A DNA stretch of 16,748 nt from the NCBI GenBank assembly GCA_001563325.1, contig LRSK01000003.1:1-16748 (forward strand). The letters run 5' to 3'. The notes under the pieces are model-generated. The model had not been told where the DNA came from. It did no database searches and worked only from the letters and a program-made list of their open reading frames with translations. The position numbers and the translations under genes are program-made. Positions within the stretch are counted from its first letter, which is position 1; each line of letters starts with the position of its first letter. This DNA is from Candidatus Thorarchaeota archaeon SMTZ1-83. Its GTDB lineage: Archaea > Asgardarchaeota > Thorarchaeia > Thorarchaeales > Thorarchaeaceae. Shown here one piece after another: positions 6,926 to 12,844 of this stretch.

Positions 6926-7366
6926 TTATGTCGTATTGAGCTGAATGTTGATACTCTCAGACTCCTCCTCATCGTAGAATCTGGGATGCTGGAGATGACG
7001 CACAGATGTTTCCCCATCCGACTCAAGGATAATCCAAGCACCGCTTGGAACATGGTCTTCTTTCAAAAAGACATCATAGGTGATTCCGGGAAATTCCACA
7101 ATGATTGGTTCATGCCCAAGCAGATTAAACAACCCGCAGGCCTCTTGGGCTCGGCTGACACTGTCTAACCGAGTGAGGATCGGTATCCATTCATCAGACG
7201 CTCCCGACCATTTTAGAATGGGGAACGAATTCGGTGGGGGCCACTTGCCTTTCCGTACTGTTACATACTCACCAGTGCCAAGTTCATAGATTGTAGGCGC
7301 CCTTCCTCCTCTCGCGAGGTAAGTACCGTGTGCCTTGGCATCATTAAGTGTAAGAAAGATCTCCAT
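6926..7366 (-). CDS. hypothetical protein (146 aa)
   Basis: I do not recognise this protein. From the preferred ATG at 7366 it has 146 residues, with no signal peptide, membrane span or cysteine cluster. It is mixed alpha/beta, beginning with a strand (MEIFLTLNDAKAHGTYLARG). Later segments are FPILKWSGASDEWIPILTRL, a helix with an EACGLFNLLGHEP turn, and TYDVFLKEDHVPSGAWIILE. The C-terminus is acidic (FYDEEESESINI). The frame is open back to ATG 7432. I prefer 7366 because GGTGA lies about six bases before it and the extra 22 residues look unlike a domain; ATG 7378 is also possible. It stands alone between convergent and co-directional neighbours. Confidence 0.7.
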   Translation of the reverse strand: MEIFLTLNDAKAHGTYLARGGRAPTIYELGTGEYVTVRKGKWPPPNSFPILKWSGASDEWIPILTRLDSVSRAQEACGLFNLLGHEPIIVEFPGITYDVFLKEDHVPSGAWIILESDGETSVRHLQHPRFYDEEESESINIQLNTT

Positions 7367-7509
7367 ATGCTTCACCATAGCTTGTTTTCGACAGGAACTA
7401 GTGAATACAGCAACTGAGAAATCGCACAACATTTGAGATGCCCAAAGCCGTCACAGAATTGCAAAAGGGAGGCCAGAAGGTGTGCACATTCTGTACATTA
7501 TTCATAGGA

Positions 7510-7517
7510 ATTTAAAT
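7510..7517 (-). promoter_or_regulatory. TATA-like box upstream of hypothetical gene
   Basis: The minus strand carries AATTTAAAT here, the only strong A/T box in the 7433-7574 gap. It predicts a start near 7485 and a leader of 50-120 nt depending on which ATG is used. The rest of this gap shows nothing else. Confidence 0.35.
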
Positions 7518-7574
7518 TGGACTGTGCAAACAGTGGTCTTTCACACAACAGGGATTACCAGCTTGTTTTCATTC

Positions 7575-8798
7575 TCATTTTGCTGATACAATGCAGATTA
7601 CGTCACGGTCCTTGAGGACATGTTTGTCAGAGATTCTCATCTTTGTACGTGCATCTATTGCATGGATGAATGATTCCATCAGGTCGGTATGAATATGTCC
7701 AGCAAACTCCTTGGCTGTTGTACCTTCAGGGACAAGATAGACGTCGGGTAGGACATTTCCATCACCATCCGTCAAAGAGTTTGAATCTTGGACAGGATAG
7801 ATCGTGATCATGTTGAGAAACTCAAACACGGCCCTATTCAGAATGTTCTGGACTCCTGTACCACCGTACTTTTTGAGAATGTGCTCTCTAAGCTTCTTAA
7901 GCTGTTCAACCTCAGCATCCTTCAAGTCGTCACCCTTGAGAATCTCGAAATCATCGTCACCCGGAATGTACTTAATCACAGATTTCCTTTCCAAATCCTT
8001 GAGTACTTTTTCAGCTAGGGCACTAACTGGGACCACAAGAAGATCGGGGAATGCCTCCTTCAATCTTTCATAATTCTCCTCAGCATTTGGTCTGTCAATC
8101 TTATTTGCCGCAATTATCAAGGGTTTGGCAACATGCCAGAGAGTAGATGCAAAGCTCCTGAGCTCTTCCTCTGTCCATTTATCAGCAGCCTCAGCCTTTA
8201 GCTCTGACTCTCTAAGTGCTTTCAGAATATGTTTGCGGGAGACCATCAATCCGGACAGCTTCTCCAACAGAATCTCATCCAGTTTGGCTCCCTCTACTCT
8301 CACACGTCCAGTCATTCTCCGCCAGTCTTTCTGGATGATTGCTAACACCCACTCAGTGATCTCATCCTCAAGGAATCTCACATCATCAATTGGGTCATGA
8401 CTTCCAGCAGAAACCTCCTGCCCCTCTGCATCCAACGCACCGCTGGCATCAACAATATGTATCAGTACATCAGCCTGTCTTAGGTCATCTAAGAACTGAT
8501 TGCCCATCCCTCTTCCCTTGTGGGCACCAGGCACAAGACCTGCAACATCAATCAGTTTGATAGGCACAAGTCTGACTCGTTCGATACAGACCGAGTTCTG
8601 TGGATTATCTTCTATATCAAAATCTCCACAGGCGCAGGGTGTCCTGACGTGTGTCACCCCCACATTCGCCTTGATTGTGGTGAACGGATAGCTCCCCTCC
8701 TTGAAATTAGTCATACATGCAGCATTGGTGAAGGAAGTCTTGCCACATGACGGCTTTCCGACTATTCCAACACTGAATCCCATTATTCCTTTCTCCAT
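7575..8798 (-). CDS. ychF: YchF/Ygr210-type OBG-family GTPase/ATPase
   Basis: A 407-residue translation-associated P-loop NTPase of the OBG family, archaeal YchF/Ygr210 branch. G1 is GKPSCGKT (14-21), G3 is DVAG (84-87), G4 is NKID (232-235) and G5 is SAL (259-261). A helical insertion lies between G3 and G4, and a TGS domain (about 330-407) closes the protein. The C55/C57/C71 cysteines after the switch I region are typical of the archaeal members and may bind metal. The G1 loop has S-C in place of the common N-V, and T in place of S after the lysine, which is unusual but keeps the Walker lysine K20. Such proteins associate with ribosomes and stress responses. A TATA-like AGTTTAATTC about 26 bp upstream supports a leaderless start at ATG 8798. 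ATG 8783 is the alternative. Confidence 0.92.
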   Translation of the reverse strand: MEKGIMGFSVGIVGKPSCGKTSFTNAACMTNFKEGSYPFTTIKANVGVTHVRTPCACGDFDIEDNPQNSVCIERVRLVPIKLIDVAGLVPGAHKGRGMGNQFLDDLRQADVLIHIVDASGALDAEGQEVSAGSHDPIDDVRFLEDEITEWVLAIIQKDWRRMTGRVRVEGAKLDEILLEKLSGLMVSRKHILKALRESELKAEAADKWTEEELRSFASTLWHVAKPLIIAANKIDRPNAEENYERLKEAFPDLLVVPVSALAEKVLKDLERKSVIKYIPGDDDFEILKGDDLKDAEVEQLKKLREHILKKYGGTGVQNILNRAVFEFLNMITIYPVQDSNSLTDGDGNVLPDVYLVPEGTTAKEFAGHIHTDLMESFIHAIDARTKMRISDKHVLKDRDVICIVSAK

Positions 8799-8818
8799 TC
8801 ATACACAGGTCATAAGCC

Positions 8819-8828
8819 GAATTAAACT
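8819..8828 (-). promoter_or_regulatory. promoter of YchF gene
   Basis: AGTTTAATTC on the minus strand is centred about 26 bp from the ATG at 8798, placing the transcription start at the start codon. It is divergent from, and about 50 bp away from, the operator-bearing promoter at 8860-8898. Confidence 0.45.
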
Positions 8829-8860
8829 GTTAAGGTCTTGTTTCTACCGAACCATTTTTA

Positions 8861-8874
8861 TGAATTGGGATTCA
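8861..8874. promoter_or_regulatory. operator palindrome 1 (TGAAT-N4-ATTCA)
   Basis: TGAATTGGGATTCA is a perfect 5-bp inverted repeat around four bases, extended to 6 bp by A/T flanks (8860-8875). It lies immediately upstream of the TATA box of the NifX/MinD operon. A second copy with the same half-sites lies on the other side of that box. Confidence 0.65.
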
Positions 8875-8885
8875 TAATATATATT
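8875..8885 (+). promoter_or_regulatory. TATA box of NifX/MinD operon
   Basis: TAATATATATT sits exactly between the two TGAAT-N4-ATTCA palindromes. The predicted transcription start is near 8905, leaving about 24 nt before the ATG at 8929, with GTGAG just ahead of it. A protein bound at either palindrome would block access of TBP/TFB or polymerase. Confidence 0.6.
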
Positions 8886-8898
8886 GAATCAGGATTCA
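8885..8898. promoter_or_regulatory. operator palindrome 2 (TGAAT-N4-ATTCA)
   Basis: TGAATCAGGATTCA repeats the half-sites of the first operator with a different spacer, 24 bp centre to centre. It falls between the TATA box and the likely transcription start. A degenerate third half-site, TGAATTAAG, follows near 8909. Confidence 0.65.
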
Positions 8899-8928
8899 TT
8901 ATTAGCAATGAATTAAGAATGTGAGAAT

Positions 8929-9310
8929 ATGACTAGAATCTGTGTGACCTCTCAAGGCGCTGAATTGGATGCACTCATGGATTACCGATTTGGCAGATGT
9001 ATGTACTTTATCTTTGTAGATCTGGAGTCAGGGGAATTTGATGCAGTTAGCAATGATGCCCTCTCAAGTGCACATGGAGCTGGAGTGAGAGCCGCTCAAA
9101 AAATAGCTTCCAGCGGAGCTGAGGTAGTGATAACTGGGAGCGTTGGTCCAAATGCATACCCAGCTTTACAAAACGCTGGAATTCGAAGTAATCGAATCCT
9201 ACAAGGAAGGCTTGCTCAGTGAAGTAGCCTCCCCAGGCCCTGCTCATATGGGACTGGGCAGAGGGATGGGTCGAGGAAGAGGCTCGGGGGGTCGTAGAGG
9301 AGGATACTAA
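8929..9310 (+). CDS. NifX/NifB-like (orange-protein family) protein, frameshifted
   Basis: The first 85 or so codons encode a dinitrogenase iron-molybdenum cofactor family fold (COG1433): MTRICVTSQGAELDALMDYR, then FGRCMYFIFVDLES, then VVITGSVGPNAYPAL. As read, the frame stops at 9222 after 97 residues. The downstream +1 frame, from about 9185 to TAA 9308-9310, continues the family perfectly with EVIESYKEGLLSEVASPG and an RG-rich tail (MGRGRGSGGRRGGY). That tail ends 2 nt before the next gene, whose GGAGGA ribosome binding site lies within the tail codons. The gene is therefore either broken or misassembled near 9184. Comparison with the downstream paralog suggests about 11 residues are missing at the joint, so a small out-of-frame deletion is likelier than one inserted base. 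Family members carry or deliver metal-sulfur clusters. Confidence 0.8.
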
Positions 9311-9312
9311 GA

Positions 9313-9681
9313 ATGAAACGTAGACTACTGTTTCCATGTGAAGATCCAGATGGTCAATCTGTTGCAGCACATTTTGGTCGTGCACCCTATTTTGCTGCAA
9401 TCGACCTTGATGAGAGCGGCAACGTTATAGAGAAATCAGTGCATCCCAATACTGGAGAGCATTCCGGTGGCAAGGGCCATGCACATAGCAATGTATTGCG
9501 TCTAGAGCCAAACGTGGTGATTGTGCAAGGCATGGGCCCTCGAGGTCTAACAAGCTTCCAGAGCGAAGACATTGCAGTATTACAGGCAAATAGCAACCTC
9601 ATTGATAATCTAGTGGAAGCATACAAACGAAATGAGCTCCAAGAGCTCACAGAGGGCTGTTCCCAAGCACATCATCGATGA
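9313..9681 (+). CDS. NifX/NifB-like (orange-protein family) protein
   Basis: An intact 122-residue member of the dinitrogenase iron-molybdenum cofactor biosynthesis family (COG1433), paralogous to the gene just upstream. It has the opening strand KRRLLFPCEDPDGQSVAAHF with FGRAPYF, a histidine-rich central loop (HPNTGEHSGGKGHAHSN) that could bind metal, VVIVQGMGPRGL, and the C-terminal LVEAYKRNELQEL helix. The C-terminus ends in CSQAHHR. Orange protein of Desulfovibrio, in the same family, holds a molybdenum-copper-sulfur cluster. Whether this one does is unknown. The ATG at 9313 has GGAGGA eight bases upstream, and the gene abuts the MinD ATPase gene (TGA 9679-9681, ATG 9682), so the genes are likely co-translated. 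Confidence 0.9.
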   Translation: MKRRLLFPCEDPDGQSVAAHFGRAPYFAAIDLDESGNVIEKSVHPNTGEHSGGKGHAHSNVLRLEPNVVIVQGMGPRGLTSFQSEDIAVLQANSNLIDNLVEAYKRNELQELTEGCSQAHHR

Positions 9682-10548
9682 ATGACTATAGGTCAGAGGC
9701 CGGCTGTTTTGATAATTGCAGTTGCATCTGGGAAAGGCGGCACAGGAAAGACCACTGTCGCCGTGAATATGGCTCTTTCAATAGGAGATGCTAATCTTCT
9801 TGATTGTGATGTGGAGGAGCCTAATGCGCATACTCTATTACATCCTGAGAGTCTAAACACCGAATCCGTGACAGTACCTATGCCTATGATTGATACGGAT
9901 AGATGCACTCTCTGTGCAATGTGTGCTGATTTCTGTGAATTCAACGCAATCTTCATTGGAAAGAAGCCACTTGTCTATCCAGAGATTTGTCATTCTTGTG
10001 GGGGATGCTTCCTGGTGTGTCCTGAGGGTGCAATCGAGGAGGTGGCGCGTGAAGTTGGCAAGCTACACAGAACGAATAGGGACAGTGTTCACCTTGTATA
10101 TGGAGAGCTACATGTTGGAGAGCCTATAGCAATCCCTGTCATCAAGGCAGTCAAGAATGAGATTGACAGAAAGAAAATCAATATCCTTGATGCACCACCA
10201 GGCACAGCCTGCCCAGTCATCGAAACGATGCAAGACAGTGACTTCGTTGTGCTAGTGACGGAGCCCACACCCTTCGGATTTCATGATCTCTCAATGACAG
10301 TCGACGTCATTCAGGAGCTTGATATTCCCCATGGTGTCGTATTGAATCGTGTGGGAGTTGGGAACGATGAGGTGAAGGAATTCTGTAATGCAAAGGGCAT
10401 TCCGATTCTACTTGAGATCCCATTTGACCGGAAGATAGCTGAGTTGTACTCCAATGGTGTGCCTTTCGTCCAGGAAATGCCGGACTGGAGAGAGCGATTC
10501 CAGCAGCTGTTTGAAGTCATAAAGGAGCTGTCACAAAATGGCCGTTGA
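9682..10548 (+). CDS. MinD-type ATPase with ferredoxin insert
   Basis: A 288-residue SIMIBI-class ATPase (COG1149, MinD/Mrp-like). The deviant Walker A SGKGGTGKTT is at 16-25, with signature lysine K18. DCDVEEPNAH (41-50) is the switch I region and DAPPGTACPVI the switch II/Walker B region. Inserted between them are two [4Fe-4S] motifs: C75/C78/C81 with C85, and C103/C106/C109 with C113. This domain order is shared with the ORP-associated ATPases of sulfate reducers and many methanogens. ATP-dependent dimer changes may be coupled to cluster transfer or electron flow. Partners are presumably the NifX-like proteins just upstream. It starts directly after the preceding stop and its end overlaps the next gene by 11 nt. 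Confidence 0.94.
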   Translation: MTIGQRPAVLIIAVASGKGGTGKTTVAVNMALSIGDANLLDCDVEEPNAHTLLHPESLNTESVTVPMPMIDTDRCTLCAMCADFCEFNAIFIGKKPLVYPEICHSCGGCFLVCPEGAIEEVAREVGKLHRTNRDSVHLVYGELHVGEPIAIPVIKAVKNEIDRKKINILDAPPGTACPVIETMQDSDFVVLVTEPTPFGFHDLSMTVDVIQELDIPHGVVLNRVGVGNDEVKEFCNAKGIPILLEIPFDRKIAELYSNGVPFVQEMPDWRERFQQLFEVIKELSQNGR

Positions 10549-11407
10549 GATTGCGATTATTAGTGGAAAAGGTGGTACAGGTAAGACCACGATAGCAGCA
10601 GCTTTCACAGCAATCTCACATAATCTTGTCACTGCGGATTGCGATGTGGACGCTCCCGATCTGCACATCCTTCTTCAACCTGAAACGAAGAAGACTGCAG
10701 AGTTTCAAAGCTCTAAAGTTGCATTGATTAATCCCGAAACATGTACAGAATGTGGTCTATGTGAAGAGAAGTGCCGTTTCGAGGCAATCCATCCCCCAAG
10801 AGTCAATGCAATATCTTGCGAGGGATGTGGAGTTTGTGCATACATCTGTCCTGAAAAAGCTATAGAGATGAAGCCTCGGACTTCAGGATTTCTCTATGAA
10901 TCCATGACTCGTTTTGGTCCTATGTCCCACGCAAAACTGCTCCCTGGCGAGGGTAATTCTGGCAAGCTCGTGACCGAAGTTCGGAGGCAAGCACAGGAAC
11001 TTGCACGTAGTAATGACCAAGACATCACTCTAATCGACGGGTCGCCTGGAATCGGTTGTCCTGTGATTGCCACAGTCAGTGGTATCAAACTGGGGGTAAT
11101 AGTGACTGAACCCACCTTGTCTGGTATCCATGATATGGAACGAGTTATGACACTCTTGGAGCGGTTCAGGGTTCATACAATGGTCCTAGTCAACAAATGT
11201 GACCTAAATTCTGAAAACACTCAGCGAATTGAACAGATATGTGCCAAAAATGGAGTGGAGTTTCTGGGTAAGATTCCATTTGATTCAATCATGACTGAAT
11301 CAATGGTAGCTGCGAAAACATTGCCCGAGTTCGATCCCAATCATATGATAACTCATTCACTCAAGAGCATGTGGGACAAAATCACTGAATTTGTATCAAG
11401 TGAATGA
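10538..11407 (+). CDS. second MinD-type ATPase with ferredoxin insert
   Basis: A 289-residue paralog of the preceding ATPase with the same plan. Walker A is SGKGGTGKTT at 9-18 (K11 signature lysine). DCDVDAPDLH is the switch I region, and the two [4Fe-4S] motifs are C69/C72/C75 with C79 and C94/C97/C100 with C104. SPGIGCPVI follows at switch II. The cluster motifs are three residues closer together than in the first copy (C79-C94 against C85-C103). Retention of both copies side by side suggests a heterodimer, as inferred for the paired ATPases of other ORP operons. The ATG at 10538 overlaps the upstream gene by 11 nt, with AAGGAG about ten bases before it. The next gene is convergent, 22 bp away. 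Confidence 0.94.
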   Translation: MAVEIAIISGKGGTGKTTIAAAFTAISHNLVTADCDVDAPDLHILLQPETKKTAEFQSSKVALINPETCTECGLCEEKCRFEAIHPPRVNAISCEGCGVCAYICPEKAIEMKPRTSGFLYESMTRFGPMSHAKLLPGEGNSGKLVTEVRRQAQELARSNDQDITLIDGSPGIGCPVIATVSGIKLGVIVTEPTLSGIHDMERVMTLLERFRVHTMVLVNKCDLNSENTQRIEQICAKNGVEFLGKIPFDSIMTESMVAAKTLPEFDPNHMITHSLKSMWDKITEFVSSE

Positions 11408-11429
11408 AGTGGGAGTACAACACCCCCTC

Positions 11430-11744
11430 TCATTCTTTCTCTTCTAATTCGCTCAGTCGACGCTCAATTCTCTCAAAGGCCTCTTGGAGTGATTTCAGCT
11501 GGGTTTCTAATACGCCTTTCTGATACTGTAAGGACTCACGTTCATCTGTTGGAGTTGTTTGACCTACAAATGGAGGTCTCACTCCAGAATCTCTCCAATA
11601 TCCAAGAGTCCAACAAGAACCGGGTCCATAAAGCCATCCTGGCCTTTCCCATGGAGGGAGGTCTCGGAAAGGCCCATTCCCAGGCCATCTGCCACCACGA
11701 CCCCCGCCACCTCTGCGTCCGTATCCATACATATGATTACTCAT
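11430..11744 (-). CDS. DUF5320-type G/R-rich coiled-coil protein
   Basis: A 104-residue protein resembling DUF5320, a small family found next to NifX/MinD clusters. The N-terminal third is glycine/arginine-rich (YGRRGGGGRGGRWPGNGP, about 8-25). The middle is aromatic and proline-rich (PPWERPGWLYGPGSCWTLGYW). The C-terminal 38 residues (about 66-103) form a charged coiled coil with heptad leucines (LETQLKSLQEAFERIERRL). It may oligomerise or bind the operon's other products through the RG-rich region, which resembles the tail of the first NifX-like protein, but no activity is known. The start is ATG 11744; ATG 11732 is an alternative. It is divergent from DUF134 and convergent with the second MinD gene. 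A perfect palindrome covers its promoter. Confidence 0.75.
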   Translation of the reverse strand: MSNHMYGYGRRGGGGRGGRWPGNGPFRDLPPWERPGWLYGPGSCWTLGYWRDSGVRPPFVGQTTPTDERESLQYQKGVLETQLKSLQEAFERIERRLSELEEKE

Positions 11745-11758
11745 CTCTTCACGTTATT

Positions 11759-11774
11759 TTGTGCATATGCACAA
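11759..11774. promoter_or_regulatory. 16-bp perfect palindrome (operator)
   Basis: TTGTGCATATGCACAA is self-complementary over all 16 bases. It lies between the minus-strand TATA box of the DUF5320 gene (11777-11784) and its ATG (11744), where a bound repressor would stop initiation. A half-site copy (ATGTGCAT) recurs at 11783-11790, toward the DUF134 promoter. DUF134 itself is a natural candidate ligand. Confidence 0.65.
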
Positions 11775-11776
11775 CA

Positions 11777-11784
11777 TTATTTAT
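11777..11784 (-). promoter_or_regulatory. TATA box of DUF5320 gene
   Basis: The minus strand reads ATAAATAA here. Archaeal spacing gives a start near 11755 and a leader of about ten bases before ATG 11744. The palindrome at 11759-11774 occupies the space between box and start. Confidence 0.5.
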
Positions 11785-11797
11785 GTGCATACGAACG

Positions 11798-11805
11798 AAT
11801 ATAAG
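11798..11805 (+). promoter_or_regulatory. TATA box of DUF134 gene
   Basis: AATATAAG precedes the DUF134 gene. The predicted start is near 11830, giving a leader of about 40 nt that ends in GGTGA (11859-11863), six bases before the ATG. Directly after the box is ATATTGAATC (11807-11816), identical to 8881-8890 in the NifX/MinD operator. Confidence 0.5.
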
Positions 11806-11869
11806 CATATTGAATCGACAAAGCTAGATGCAACTCCATATTGTGAGATACAGTAGCTGGTGACAGAAG

Positions 11870-12178
11870 ATGCATAGAAGAAGAAGGGGTAGACGTGGAC
11901 GAATGCCAGTCCAACCAAAACTAGGAGCCAGTTTCAAGACGACTCGCATGAATCCTGAACCTCAAGCTGACATTAGACCTGTATATATTGACCCCGCAGA
12001 AGCTGAAGTCTTGCGACTTGTGGACCTTGAAGGTATGTACCAGGAAGATGCAGGGGATGCAATGGGAGTGTCCAGAGGCACCGTCTGGCGACTTCTTGAA
12101 AGTGCTAGAAGGAAAGTGGTCAGCTCACTCTTTGAAGGAAGGCCTCTTATCATCGGTCACTCACTTGGCGAAGAGTGA
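11870..12178 (+). CDS. DUF134 helix-turn-helix protein
   Basis: A 102-residue DUF134-family (COG1342) DNA-binding protein. After a highly basic N-terminus (MHRRRRGRRGR), the conserved VYIDPAEAEVLRLVDLEG segment (38-55) leads into a sigma-70 region 4-like helix-turn-helix (about 56-85, YQEDAGDAMGVSRGTVWRLL). The conserved FEGRPLII closes the domain. Family members are regularly encoded next to NifX/MinD clusters, so this is the probable local regulator. That is inference from position. The ATG at 11870 has GGTGA six bases upstream. The palindromic DNA shared with the divergent DUF5320 gene is the most obvious candidate target. Confidence 0.9.
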   Translation: MHRRRRGRRGRMPVQPKLGASFKTTRMNPEPQADIRPVYIDPAEAEVLRLVDLEGMYQEDAGDAMGVSRGTVWRLLESARRKVVSSLFEGRPLIIGHSLGEE

Positions 12179-12307
12179 TCGACCGATGACATGTTCTATC
12201 TAGGATTCTGTATTTGGCCGTTTGTTAAGTGCCCTAAAAACTGTTCTTCACTTCTGACTCTAGGCATTACACACATTCTTGTAGTCCGGAAGTCGTCCTC
12301 TCAGAAA

Positions 12308-12343
12308 GTGCTTGAGAGCCGTCTAGATGTCGTTCTAGAGCAC
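12308..12343. promoter_or_regulatory. nested inverted repeats upstream of 12406 gene
   Basis: GTGCT (12308-12312) pairs with AGCAC (12339-12343). Inside, TCTAGA (12322-12327) faces a second TCTAGA (12334-12339) across six bases. The structure ends about 18 bp before the TATA box of the next gene, suggesting an operator. The rest of the 12179-12405 gap contains no convincing gene. Confidence 0.35.
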
Positions 12344-12362
12344 CAAATTGTGCGATGCTCCC

Positions 12363-12369
12363 TTATATG
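12363..12369 (+). promoter_or_regulatory. TATA box of 12406 gene
   Basis: CCTTATATGCC is centred near 12366 and predicts a transcription start near 12391. That falls after the upstream ATGs at 12355 and 12367, so it argues for ATG 12406, which has GGAGAG about nine bases before it. Confidence 0.5.
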
Positions 12370-12405
12370 CCAATTCGCGCATCTGTCCTAGTGGAGAGAA
12401 AGACC

Positions 12406-12840
12406 ATGCACACCGTACCCTCAGGAACCGGACCTATTACCGACCCTATTTTAGTCAGAAGACCCGCATTTCCACGATGGTGGGATCCAATTGCTAGACC
12501 TCATGTGGCTATTGTGGTGCGTGACCCCACTTCTGGAATGGATGTCAGATACTATCTCTCACAAAAGGGTCATGGAAACTCAAATGGAAAGGAGATTCTT
12601 GATGTGGCTGATATAGACGGACTAGAAGAGGGTACCTTGCTAGAAGTCCGATACAGTGCTACAAAGGCCAACCTCTACCGGCTTGAGCTAGTAGATGGCG
12701 TACCATGCTGGAGATGGATGGCTCGCTGCAGGGAGCTACCTGACTTCAATTATCCTGCTGAGATTCGATGGAATGGCCTTCTGGAAGAATCGCCCTTCGA
12801 TGTTAATGATTCTCTGACATATGAGATCCGGACAAACTGA
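12406..12840 (+). CDS. hypothetical protein (144 aa)
   Basis: This protein is not recognised. It has 144 residues, is soluble and mostly beta-strand-like. A proline-rich opening (PSGTGPITDPILVRRPAFPR) with WWDP is followed by alternating strands such as HVAIVVRDPTSGMDVRYYL, GTLLEVRYSATKANLYRLEL and VPCWRWMARC. The tryptophan-rich stretches (W25, W26; CWRWMA) and repeated strands could form a small beta barrel. No catalytic motif is visible and no membrane span or signal peptide is present. The start at ATG 12406 is supported by a GGAGAG ribosome binding site and a TATA box that would start transcription after the earlier in-frame ATGs. It converges on the DDAH-like gene, four bases apart. The nested repeats upstream suggest specific regulation. 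Confidence 0.7.
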   Translation: MHTVPSGTGPITDPILVRRPAFPRWWDPIARPHVAIVVRDPTSGMDVRYYLSQKGHGNSNGKEILDVADIDGLEEGTLLEVRYSATKANLYRLELVDGVPCWRWMARCRELPDFNYPAEIRWNGLLEESPFDVNDSLTYEIRTN

Positions 12841-12844
12841 AGCC

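Noticed and set aside
12191..12391. 66-codon open frame after DUF134
   Set aside because: Cys- and Ser-rich random-looking translation, no ribosome binding site, overlaps the inverted repeats and TATA box of the next gene.
12355..12405. Upstream in-frame ATGs for the 12406 gene
   Set aside because: They sit at or before the TATA box (12363-12369) and lack a ribosome binding site, while 12406 has GGAGAG.
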